Shown here: positions 9,100 to 16,532 of the stretch, in pieces
Layout of the letters: each line of letters opens with the position of its first letter
Numbering within the stretch: the stretch's first letter is position 1
Origin: an uncultured Flavobacteriaceae bacterium
GTDB lineage: Bacteria > Bacteroidota > Bacteroidia > Flavobacteriales > Flavobacteriaceae
Assembly: GCA_947502975.1 (NCBI GenBank)
Contig: CANNBV010000003.1
Coordinates: forward strand, 1 to 64,000
Length of the DNA stretch: 64,000 nt
Reading direction: 5' to 3'
The notes under the pieces: generated by a model
Told to the model about the DNA's origin: nothing
What the model saw: the letters and a program-made list of their open reading frames with translations, nothing else
The model's database searches: none
Translations under genes and position numbers: made by a program

Positions 9100-10842
9100 C
9101 TAAATATCTAAATCGAATGTTTTTCGTAATGCTTCAATAGCTGCGTTTTTTTCCTTTAATTTCTCAAACTTTTCGCGAGTAGTATACGCATATTTTTTAC
9201 TTACTTCCTCATTAACAGTTATAGAGAGGCTAATATCGAAATTATTCAGCGATTGTCGCAAATACCCCATTAAATCATATTGCTGACGTTCTAATTCTAC
9301 CTTATTAGTTTCATTTGGGAATTCTAAGTGTACAACAGTACCTTCAACTTTTGGCGTATCAATGGCAAGAATAGACGCTAAATTATGCTTGCCATCTTTT
9401 TGCATTTTTGTAGTAAACGCTTTCCAGTAAACAATTAGTTCCTTTTCAGTAAAATCTTCCTTTGGTAATTCTTTTTCATCAATAACAACATCCATTTGTC
9501 TAATTAGATGCTCTTTTTTTGCTCGAATACTTTTTAAGGATAGTCCTGATGTACGCTTCGTATCTTGTTTTAATTCAATTTTTGGAGGTTCTTTTACTTG
9601 AAATTTTTCAATAACTTCTGCATTTCCAGATATGGACACTTTTTCAACAGTAGCATTTTCCTTTTGAAGTGTTTCAGTAGCTATTTTTTCTTCTTTTAAA
9701 GGCGTTTTTACAGGAATAGGTGTAATGCCTTTTTTCTGAAAGTAAGATGCTGGAATTATGAAGCGTTTAGTGTTTTTTTTTTCTCCATCAAAAGTGATAG
9801 AGGCAAGCTGCATAAGAGATAATTCAACTAATAAACGTTGGTTTTTACTAGTTTTATATTTGAGGTCACACTTGTTTGCTAACTCAATGCCTCTAAGTAG
9901 AAACTCCTGAGACGCTTTTTTAGATTGCTCTAAATATTTTTGTTTTATTTGATCGCCAACCTCTAAAAGAGCAATAGTACTTTCGGTTTTACTTACTAAT
10001 AAATCTCTAAAATGAGAGGCTAAACCTGCGATATAGTGGTGTCCGTCAAACCCTTTAGATAGTGTATTGTTGAATTGTAATAATAATTCTGGGATTTTAT
10101 TTTCAAGAATTAAATCAGTACTAGTAAAATACGTTTCATAGTCAAGAACATTTAAGTTCTCGGTAACGGCTTGCCTAGTTAGGTTTTTACCTGAAAAACT
10201 TACCACACGGTCAAAAATTGACAATGCGTCTCTCATGGCACCATCAGCTTTTTGCGCAATAATGTGCAAGGCATCATCTTCTGCAGTTACACTTTGTTCT
10301 TCTGCAATATATTTTAAATATTCCTTGGCATCTTTTACTGTAATGCGTTTAAAATCGAAGATTTGGCAACGCGATAAAATGGTTGGAATAATTTTATGCT
10401 TTTCAGTGGTTGCTAAAATGAAAATACAATGCTTAGGTGGTTCTTCTAAGGTCTTTAAGAAGGCATTAAAAGCAGCCTGAGAAAGCATATGCACCTCATC
10501 AATAATATATACTTTGTATTTGCCAACTTGCGGTGGAATACGCACCTGATCGGTTAAACTCCTGATATCATCTACAGAGTTATTGGAGGCAGCATCTAAC
10601 TCAAAAATGTTAAAAGCGAAATCTTCATCTTCAGTTTCGGTACCGTCACTATTTATCATTTTAGCTAAAATACGGGCGCAAGTAGTTTTGCCCACACCTC
10701 TCGGACCAGTAAACAATAAGGCCTGCGCTAAATGGTTGTTTTCAATGGCGTTGAGCAATGTATTAGTAATAGCCTGTTGCCCTACAACATCCTTAAAGGT
10801 TTGCGGGCGGTACTTTCTGGCTGATACTACAAAGTGTTCCAT
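9100..10842 (-). CDS. dnaX: DNA polymerase III subunits gamma and tau
   Basis: A 580-residue clamp-loader ATPase. Walker A GPRGVGKT is at residues 46-53, Walker B IIDEVH at 113-118, and the arginine-finger motif SRC near 158. The AAA+ core and clamp-loader collar extend to about residue 350, followed by a variable linker and a C-terminal region proposed to bind the polymerase and helicase. The four-cysteine zinc module normally found between Walker A and the sensor region is replaced by an acidic stretch (residues 65-76). A run of ten A bases on the coding strand (genomic 9773-9782, codons 354-357) ends the collar; slippage in either direction meets a stop within a few codons (see findings). 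First gene of a dnaX-lipoprotein-miaE unit. Confidence 0.96.
   Translation of the reverse strand: MEHFVVSARKYRPQTFKDVVGQQAITNTLLNAIENNHLAQALLFTGPRGVGKTTCARILAKMINSDGTETEDEDFAFNIFELDAASNNSVDDIRSLTDQVRIPPQVGKYKVYIIDEVHMLSQAAFNAFLKTLEEPPKHCIFILATTEKHKIIPTILSRCQIFDFKRITVKDAKEYLKYIAEEQSVTAEDDALHIIAQKADGAMRDALSIFDRVVSFSGKNLTRQAVTENLNVLDYETYFTSTDLILENKIPELLLQFNNTLSKGFDGHHYIAGLASHFRDLLVSKTESTIALLEVGDQIKQKYLEQSKKASQEFLLRGIELANKCDLKYKTSKNQRLLVELSLMQLASITFDGEKKNTKRFIIPASYFQKKGITPIPVKTPLKEEKIATETLQKENATVEKVSISGNAEVIEKFQVKEPPKIELKQDTKRTSGLSLKSIRAKKEHLIRQMDVVIDEKELPKEDFTEKELIVYWKAFTTKMQKDGKHNLASILAIDTPKVEGTVVHLEFPNETNKVELERQQYDLMGYLRQSLNNFDISLSITVNEEVSKKYAYTTREKFEKLKEKNAAIEALRKTFDLDI
9773..9782 (-). other. 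Ten-base homopolymer in dnaX, candidate slippage site
   Basis: The coding strand reads GAA AAA AAA AAC at codons 354-357, ten A in a row. With one A inserted the frame reads two more codons (Lys, His) then TAA, giving 358 residues. With one A deleted it reads Thr-Leu-Asn-Ala-Ser then TAA, giving 361 residues. Both are close to the end of clamp-loader domain III. Thermus dnaX is known to make gamma by transcriptional slippage on a nine-A run. Confidence 0.55.
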
Positions 10843-10876
10843 GAAATAAACTTAGAAAACAAATTTAATTATATAC

Positions 10877-11010
10877 ATTCAGAATTCAGAATTCAGAATT
10901 CAGAATTTGATAGGAGTTATTAACAAATACTTAGCTGTTATATGAATATACTTTTGTTTAATTTATGAGAAAAAAAGAATAACTTCGTTTAGCGAATGAT
11001 AAAAAGTATT
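10877..11010 (+). repeat. Short tandem repeat plus left copy of a degenerate direct repeat
   Basis: Four copies of the heptamer ATTCAGA occupy 10877-10904. Immediately after, 10905-11010 matches 12716-12816 on the other side of the TolB-like gene: 14 identical bases GAGTTATTAACAAA at 10914-10927 and 12723-12736, then a second similar block with GAAAAAAA and TTCGTTTA in the same order. The two copies flank gene 11117-12631 in direct orientation. Confidence 0.6.
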
Positions 11011-11116
11011 AAAAAAAGACTCTTTTTATAATGTCTAAGACACTATTATTGAAAAATCACTCATAGTATACTTGAAATATCAGTATAATTATGATAGTAT
11101 TGTTTAAATAACACAT

Positions 11117-12631
11117 ATGCATAATACAAAGGTTAAATTAATATTGTTTATACTCCTTATATTTTATCAGACAAAATCTATCATGGGGCAAGAAAAAATT
11201 GGAATTTTTGATAATCATTTAGATATAGGGCAGTGTAAGAATGCGGGATTTGCAAATTATCTTGAGAAAGATCAAACATATTTAATAGGAGGTAGTGGAA
11301 AGAATATGTGGTTTACAGAAGATGAGTTTCACTATTTATGGACTACAATTCAAGGTGACTTTATTTTAAGAGCAGAATTTGAATTTTCTGGTAACGGTGT
11401 TGATCCTCACCGAAAAGTTGGATGGGTTATTAAAAATGATTTAGATAGTAATACACCTCATGTTAATGCAACCGTACATGGTGATGGATTAACTTCTTTG
11501 CAATACAGAAATGCCTATAATGGAGATACTGAAGAGCATATTTCTGAAGATAATTCTCCCGATATAATTCAATTGGAACGCAAAGGAAATCAATTCATTA
11601 TGTCTACTGCAAAATTTGGAGAACCTCTAAAAGCGGTTAATATAGCTAATGATGCAATTACTAATCAGGCTTATGTTGGTCTTTATGTTTGTTCTCATAA
11701 TCCAGATGTAGTAGAAATGGCTAAGTTTAGAAATGTAATAATTACGCGACCTTCTGATCCTGATTTTCAACCATATAAAGACTATATTGGCAGTAGGCTT
11801 GAACTCTTGGAGGTTGCTACAGGTCATCGAAAAACACTTTTCACAACAACTAATTCTATCCAAGCTCCCAATTGGACAACAGATGGTGAAAAATTAATTT
11901 ACAATTCAGAAGGACGTTTGTATAATTATCACTTAGCAGAAGGAAAAATAACGCCTTTAAATACTGGTTTTGCTACACATAACAACAATGATCATGTTTT
12001 GTCTTTTGATGGAAAGTTTATAGGTGTTAGTGATCATAATCCTAAGGACAACAATCAATCAACACTCTATTATCTTCCTGTAGATGGAGATTCTATACCA
12101 ACATTAGTTACTCCTGAAGGTGCAGGAAATTCATACCTTCATAGCTGGTCGCCAGATCGAAAAAAAATGGTTTTTACAGGGTTTAGAAAAGGGCAGCACG
12201 ATATTTATACGGTAGATCTTGAATCTGGAAAAGAAGTTCAGTTAACTGATAAAAAAACACTAGATGACGGATCGGAATACAGTCCTGATGGCAAATATAT
12301 TTTCTTCAACTCGTCAAGAACTGGTAAAATGAAATTGTGGCGAATGGATGCCAATGGTAAAAATAAAAAACAACTAACCTTTGATGGCTATAATGATTGG
12401 TTTCCTCATATTAGTCCTGATCAGAAATGGATTGTGTTTATTTCTTTTCCAAAAGAAATTCCTGCCAGTGATCATCCATTTTATCAACATTGTTTGATTA
12501 GGCTGATGCCTTATGATGGAGGAATACCTACTATTATTGGATACATCTATGGAGGTCAAGGATCATTAAATGTTCCAAGTTGGTCTCCTGATAGTAAATT
12601 CATTTCTTTTGTTTCTAATTCTAAATTTTAG
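11117..12631 (+). CDS. Secreted TolB-like beta-propeller protein
   Basis: A 504-residue protein with a signal peptide (cleavage after SIMGQ, residue 25). Residues about 30-210 form an N-terminal jelly-roll/laminin-G-like domain of the DUF1349 type (pattern WFTEDEFHYLW, then GDFILRAEFEF). Residues about 235-500 carry four or five WD40-like PD40 blades, recognised by repeats such as SWSPDRKKMVFTG, EYSPDGKYIFFNS, ISPDQKWIVFIS and SWSPDSKFISFVS. Such proteins are annotated as biopolymer-transport TolB-like, but in Bacteroidota they are mostly stand-alone secreted or periplasmic propellers that bind an unknown ligand. No neighbour suggests a function. It stands alone between two direct repeats. 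Confidence 0.82.
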   Translation: MHNTKVKLILFILLIFYQTKSIMGQEKIGIFDNHLDIGQCKNAGFANYLEKDQTYLIGGSGKNMWFTEDEFHYLWTTIQGDFILRAEFEFSGNGVDPHRKVGWVIKNDLDSNTPHVNATVHGDGLTSLQYRNAYNGDTEEHISEDNSPDIIQLERKGNQFIMSTAKFGEPLKAVNIANDAITNQAYVGLYVCSHNPDVVEMAKFRNVIITRPSDPDFQPYKDYIGSRLELLEVATGHRKTLFTTTNSIQAPNWTTDGEKLIYNSEGRLYNYHLAEGKITPLNTGFATHNNNDHVLSFDGKFIGVSDHNPKDNNQSTLYYLPVDGDSIPTLVTPEGAGNSYLHSWSPDRKKMVFTGFRKGQHDIYTVDLESGKEVQLTDKKTLDDGSEYSPDGKYIFFNSSRTGKMKLWRMDANGKNKKQLTFDGYNDWFPHISPDQKWIVFISFPKEIPASDHPFYQHCLIRLMPYDGGIPTIIGYIYGGQGSLNVPSWSPDSKFISFVSNSKF

Positions 12632-12894
12632 TTTCTATTAATGAAATGGTTTCAAAAGGGGTTACCTAATTGATTTAAAAATTCAGTTTTAAATTATGAA
12701 TTTTGAATTGAGAATTTAATGAGAGTTATTAACAAAAACTACTGATGTGCTTTCCTTGACTTTGTCAGAAAAAAACGATAAATTCGTTTAACATCCGATA
12801 TAGTTCATTAAAACGGAACCATATCTTTACATTAAACAAACCTTCCAGAAACGAATAGTATTATTTCATTATAACTCAGCGAGCAAACACACCC

Positions 12895-12977
12895 GCGTTA
12901 AGGATTGAACGGCATGCTTGAGCTCCCTGACGAAGTAAGGAGCGAGTAGTGAAAGCCTGACCCGCAGGGGAACGCCC
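12895..12977 (+). repeat. Dispersed structured intergenic element, copy A
   Basis: Starts with GCGTTAAGGATTG, continues with ACGGCAT, and ends with GAAAGCCTGACCC, GCAG and GGGAACGCCC. GCGTT at the left end pairs with AACGC at the right end, and CCC pairs with GGG in a small terminal hairpin. It shares this order of blocks with copies B-E in this window. The middle carries its own inverted repeat (GAGCTCC / GGAGC). Confidence 0.7.
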
Positions 12978-12993
12978 AAATTCTTTTTATTAT

Positions 12994-13025
12994 TTGTGTT
13001 TTACATTTTAGTAATTGTATTTTTG
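12994..13025 (+). promoter_or_regulatory. Bacteroidota-type promoter of rnpB
   Basis: TTG at 12994-12996 and TATTTTTG at 13018-13025 match the TTG/TAnnTTTG consensus of Bacteroidota sigma-A promoters with a 21-base spacer. The -7 box ends 5 bases before the mapped 5' end of the RNase P RNA structure, which is exactly where transcription should start. Confidence 0.8.
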
Positions 13026-13029
13026 CCAA

Positions 13030-13335
13030 TGAGTAAATCGCCTTATCGCTACGTTTTATACGTGGAGGAAAGTCTGAACACCATAGTGCAACGCAGTGGT
13101 TAACAGCCACCGGCCGAAAGGTTAGGAAAAGTGCAACAGAAAGAATGTACGGGTAATGCCGTAGTGAAATCAGGTAAACTCTGTGCGGTGCAATGCCATG
13201 TATACCAGTGCTTGAAAGCGGCACGTTTGATTGCTGGAGGGTAGGCAGCTAGAGTGTTTTGGTAACAAAGCACCGAGATAAATGATAAGGGTCACGCCAA
13301 GGCGTGATACAGAATTCGGCTTATAGATTTACTTA
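13030..13335 (+). ncRNA. rnpB: RNase P RNA
   Basis: The catalytic RNA of RNase P, which matures tRNA 5' ends. The universally conserved elements are present: GAGGAAAGTC at about 13063-13072 and ACAGAATTCGGCTTAT at about 13310-13325, which together form P4. The block GGAAAAGTGCAACAGAAAG and the region with AGGTAAACTC and GATAAATGA are as in other Bacteroidota. The terminal helix P1 is formed by GAGTAAATC (13031-13039) with GATTTACTT (13326-13334), which fixes both ends. Confidence 0.96.
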
Positions 13336-13341
13336 AACATA

Positions 13342-13374
13342 ATAAACCCTTCCTGAAATTTAGGAAGGGTTTAT
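13342..13374. terminator. Bidirectional terminator between rnpB and the convergent gene
   Basis: A perfect 13-bp stem (ATAAACCCTTCCT at 13342-13354 with its complement at 13362-13374) and a 7-base loop. It lies 7 bases after rnpB and 50 bases before the end of the convergent minus-strand gene, so it can serve both. Confidence 0.85.
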
Positions 13375-13423
13375 AGTTAAAAATTGGTTGGTTAAAAATA
13401 TTAATTTGTGACTAAACAAATAA

Positions 13424-14167
13424 TTAGTCTTCTTTTGGAGAATAGGATAAGTCTGGACGCATTTCCCCTCTATGTTCTACCATTTTTTCGAGATGTGCCA
13501 TTAGCTTATTGAATGTCTCGTACCTATCTGGACCTAAAACATCTTGATTTGCTTTTGAATTAGTAGCACTATCTACTTCATCTTTTGCTGCAACAGATAC
13601 TAAATAGTAGTTTTCCATTGAGCCAAACCCACTATGGTATACATTATAGTATTCTTTTGAGCCTTTTTCTTCAAACATCTTTTTTATGGCTTTCATACCT
13701 TCTTTTACCTTATCGCCATTACCTGGTTTGTAATGTAATTGATACCATGCACGATAGTTTAAACCTGATCTATCTTCTCCTTCTGGGGCTTTATAGCTTA
13801 AATTGTCTACGCTATACATAATGTATGATCCGTGAGAGTCGTAACACTGGTTGAAAGCTTTAAACATATCTTTGAATTTATCACCCATGGCTTTTGCCAT
13901 ATCTTCCATTGGATCTTTATCTAATTCTGCCATATTTTCGATAGGTGTGATGTAATAGTACGTAAAATCATCTCTCATGGCGGCTATCCAAGTAGCATCT
14001 GGTTTATGCTCTAAACATGCATCTTGAAATTCTTTTGCTATTTTTTCGTACTCCATGAACTTTGAAGGCTTTACGTTGTCTTCATGGATTAAAAAGGCTT
14101 GTTGTGCAGATAGTTGAAATACAAAACAGAAAATTAATAATAATACGATTGATTTGATAGTTTTCAT
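13424..14167 (-). CDS. Secreted protein of unknown function
   Basis: A 247-residue protein with a signal peptide (KTIKSIVLLLIFCFVF core, cleavage after LSAQ, residue 22). The frame is open further upstream to 14254, but the leader begins at the Met at 14167, so I chose that start. The mature part contains two similar alpha/beta halves (each beginning with AFLIHEDNV- or RAWYQLHYK-like strands followed by a helix of the type KFMEYEKIAKEF), which suggests a duplicated ferredoxin-like fold such as NIPSNAP or monooxygenase-like proteins. This is pattern-based inference only. It is monocistronic, with the terminator shared with rnpB. Confidence 0.75.
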   Translation of the reverse strand: MKTIKSIVLLLIFCFVFQLSAQQAFLIHEDNVKPSKFMEYEKIAKEFQDACLEHKPDATWIAAMRDDFTYYYITPIENMAELDKDPMEDMAKAMGDKFKDMFKAFNQCYDSHGSYIMYSVDNLSYKAPEGEDRSGLNYRAWYQLHYKPGNGDKVKEGMKAIKKMFEEKGSKEYYNVYHSGFGSMENYYLVSVAAKDEVDSATNSKANQDVLGPDRYETFNKLMAHLEKMVEHRGEMRPDLSYSPKED

Positions 14168-14321
14168 TTTTATGGTTTTAATGGTTAGTATTAAAATGAA
14201 ACCATAAACATGTACAAAGAAGATAGTCTTCTTTGAAAAACGAGAGGATAGCAATTGAGCCTTGGGACTCTTAAGGAGATTACTAAGTTACTAAAAAAAA
14301 GAAGATTACAGTTAACAAATG

Positions 14322-14867
14322 TTAATTAGACGGCTTGTTGAAAAAACTAAATACACAGCCACCATAATGTTTTTGATATGAAAAATATGGTAAATGAGAT
14401 AGATTAGTATGCTTAGAATGTTCAAGAATTAGCATGCCTTCATCTAGCAACATATTATTTTGAAATACCAATTGTGGTATTTTTGCAAATTCCTCGTCTG
14501 CAAAGTCGTAAGGTGGATCAGCAAAAACGATATCTACCTGTTGTTTTGCGTTTTCTAGATATTTAAATACATCACTTTTTATGGTATCAATAGGCATTTC
14601 AAATTTTTCAGCAGTCTGATTGATAAACTTAATACAACCAAAATTTTGATCAACAGAAGTGATCTGTTCTGCGCCTCTTGATGCAAACTCATAACTTATA
14701 TTTCCTGTACCTGCAAACAAGTCTAAAACTGAAACCTCATCAAAATAGTAGTGGTTGTTTAAAATATTAAAGAGGGATTCTTTTGCCATATCTGTAGTAG
14801 GACGCACTGGTAATTTTTTTGGTGCGATAATCTTTCTACTTTTATATTGACCCGAAATGATACGCAT
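14322..14867 (-). CDS. rsmD: 16S rRNA (guanine966-N2)-methyltransferase
   Basis: A 181-residue Rossmann methyltransferase of normal RsmD length that methylates G966 of 16S rRNA. It begins with the family block MRIISGQYKSRKI and VRPTTD, has the SAM-binding motif DLFAGTG at residues 49-55 and the catalytic motif DPPY at 117-120. Its start codon overlaps the stop of the DUF3822 gene by one base, so the two are translationally coupled; this rsmD-DUF3822 neighbourhood is common in Bacteroidota. Confidence 0.94.
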   Translation of the reverse strand: MRIISGQYKSRKIIAPKKLPVRPTTDMAKESLFNILNNHYYFDEVSVLDLFAGTGNISYEFASRGAEQITSVDQNFGCIKFINQTAEKFEMPIDTIKSDVFKYLENAKQQVDIVFADPPYDFADEEFAKIPQLVFQNNMLLDEGMLILEHSKHTNLSHLPYFSYQKHYGGCVFSFFNKPSN

Positions 14868-15685
14868 TAAAAACTGTTTGTGATGATAAAATTAGACTGT
14901 TTAGAATCTGCATCATTAGTAATACCATTTTTATGCTCTCCTAAAGTGATATTCCTAATATATTTATAGGCTATTTTGTACAATTCGCTTTCAGGGACTA
15001 TATTTCCAAGAAGTGCTACATCTATGGTTTCTGTGTTATAGTTTAATTGTTCTAAAGTGAATAGCAGATAGTAGATAAAATCTTCAGAGTTATTATACTC
15101 GAAGGTATTATATAGTCTTAAATTACCTCCATCTAAGACGATAATTTCAAAATGATGTGCGTCTACATGCACATAGACTTTTGCTGTAGTATTACCTTTT
15201 TCAATAGCTAATATTTCATCAATCAAAATTGTTGAGAAATGTTTAAAGGTAAACTCTCCGTAGGCTTCGTATATGTAGTTGTTGATATTTACATAAGGCA
15301 CATAAACATTAACACTATGATTATGCTCTAGAGTGTCATAACTCAAGTAATCTGTTTTTAAAATTTTTGAGTTAAATTTTAAGTAGTCTGCTAAGTGGTC
15401 TTCATTAAATAAAGATTTTGGAACTAATGTTGATAAATCGTTCTCATGAATGATCACAATATCATCAAATTCGTTTTGAAGATAGTCTCTCGTATCAAAA
15501 TAATGGATTAAACGCTCTAAGGCTTCAAACGGATTTACTTTTTTATCAAAACTAATATGCTCAAAACTAGAAAAGGAGTTGGTAGCTGTATTTAGGATAC
15601 AAAAAGAAAGTCCACTCAAACTAATTTGAATGGACAGTTTTTGATTGGTAATTGTATCTAAATTTTTATTTTTTCTTTGTGCCAT
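14867..15685 (-). CDS. DUF3822 family protein (actin-like fold suspected)
   Basis: A 272-residue cytoplasmic protein of the Bacteroidota-specific DUF3822 family. Features include an N-terminal strand block SIQISLSGLSFCI, a central YLSYDTLEHN segment, and a second half beginning KVYVHVDAHHFEIIVLDGG, which resembles the second phosphate loop region of actin/Hsp70-like folds. Function is unknown. It overlaps the upstream membrane-protein gene by 20 bases and the downstream rsmD by 1 base, so the three are one transcription unit. Confidence 0.8.
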   Translation of the reverse strand: MAQRKNKNLDTITNQKLSIQISLSGLSFCILNTATNSFSSFEHISFDKKVNPFEALERLIHYFDTRDYLQNEFDDIVIIHENDLSTLVPKSLFNEDHLADYLKFNSKILKTDYLSYDTLEHNHSVNVYVPYVNINNYIYEAYGEFTFKHFSTILIDEILAIEKGNTTAKVYVHVDAHHFEIIVLDGGNLRLYNTFEYNNSEDFIYYLLFTLEQLNYNTETIDVALLGNIVPESELYKIAYKYIRNITLGEHKNGITNDADSKQSNFIITNSF

Positions 15686-16403
15686 ATGTTTTTGGCCAGT
15701 TTCCTATAGTTTTTACTTCTTCCATAGAACCAACTTTTATTGCATCACCATTTACGCCTTCCACTGACATTACCTCGTTTTCTTGTAACACCAATTCTCT
15801 AGGTTGATCGAATAATACAACAGCTTTTTTAACTGATGCTTCAAAAACAGGAATGTTAATATCGTTTTGTGTCAAATATCCTGCATTTAGTTTAAACTTT
15901 GCACCTTCTTCACCAACAGGTACATTCATCATAGTTTTGTATCTATCAGAATTTTTGAATATGGAATCTTTAACTGATTTTGTTCCCAAAGTATCAATAA
16001 TAACGATGTCTTTAAACGTTTCTACGCCTCCATAACGCTTTGTTAACTCTTCATCAACAACACTAGAATCTCTACGCTGTGTTAGTGTAAATTCAGCAGT
16101 GTCTATAAACTTTACTAAATTATCCCAGTTTCCTGCAAATGTTCCAGTAACAGTTCGGTGTGCCAATTGCGCTTCTCTAATATCCTCTAAACTTTCGATA
16201 ACTTGAGCATAGCGTTTATCTTTTTCTTTGTTGAAAAGAATAGGGTTGTATACAGACATGAATGTTAAATACCCTAGGGCAAAAATTCCTATCCAAAGTA
16301 CAATCATTAAAACAGGTCTTAATTTATTCGGTATAAATTTGTCAATGAGTTTTACTAATCCTATAGTAATAAGTATTACAACAATAACTCCTATAATCAA
16401 CAT
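15666..16403 (-). CDS. Membrane-anchored protein of unknown function
   Basis: A 245-residue protein with two N-terminal transmembrane segments (about residues 2-20 and 31-50) and a soluble part predicted to be extracytoplasmic. The soluble part starts with a helix (EDIREAQLAHRTVTGTFAG) of the kind seen in pseudopilin-like proteins. No catalytic motif is seen. It is the first gene of the unit with DUF3822 and rsmD and overlaps DUF3822 by 20 bases. The promoter must lie in the 129-base gap to the divergent helicase gene. Confidence 0.72.
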   Translation of the reverse strand: MLIIGVIVVILITIGLVKLIDKFIPNKLRPVLMIVLWIGIFALGYLTFMSVYNPILFNKEKDKRYAQVIESLEDIREAQLAHRTVTGTFAGNWDNLVKFIDTAEFTLTQRRDSSVVDEELTKRYGGVETFKDIVIIDTLGTKSVKDSIFKNSDRYKTMMNVPVGEEGAKFKLNAGYLTQNDINIPVFEASVKKAVVLFDQPRELVLQENEVMSVEGVNGDAIKVGSMEEVKTIGNWPKTYGTKKK

Positions 16404-16495
16404 AGTCTTAAAATTTGTTTAAAGTTTTTTAATGGTCTTTCGCAAATCTACAATTTTTTTTTAATGGTTAAAACTATCTTAATAAAAATCATTTC

Positions 16496-16503
16496 TATAT
16501 TTG
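16496..16503 (+). promoter_or_regulatory. Possible -7 box of the RecD-like helicase gene
   Basis: TATATTTG matches TAnnTTTG and lies 29 bases before the start codon at 16533. No TTG element is found at the normal distance upstream, so this is only a weak promoter call. Confidence 0.4.
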
Positions 16504-16532
16504 AATAATTTCTAATCCCGTTTCGTGCCTTA

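Larger units (their letters stand above)
12632..13029. other. Intergenic region before rnpB: repeat copy, structured element A, promoter
   Basis: About 400 bases without a gene. They contain the right copy of the direct repeat that flanks the TolB-like gene (about 12716-12816), copy A of the dispersed structured element (12895-12977) and the rnpB promoter (12994-13025). Confidence 0.75.

Noticed and set aside
12898-13224. A 108-codon minus-strand frame over element A and rnpB
   Set aside because: It lies across the conserved structure of the RNase P RNA; the RNA call explains the sequence conservation.
13031-13335. Possible tRNA or riboswitch in the rnpB region
   Set aside because: P1, P4 and the other conserved blocks of RNase P RNA account for the whole stretch.
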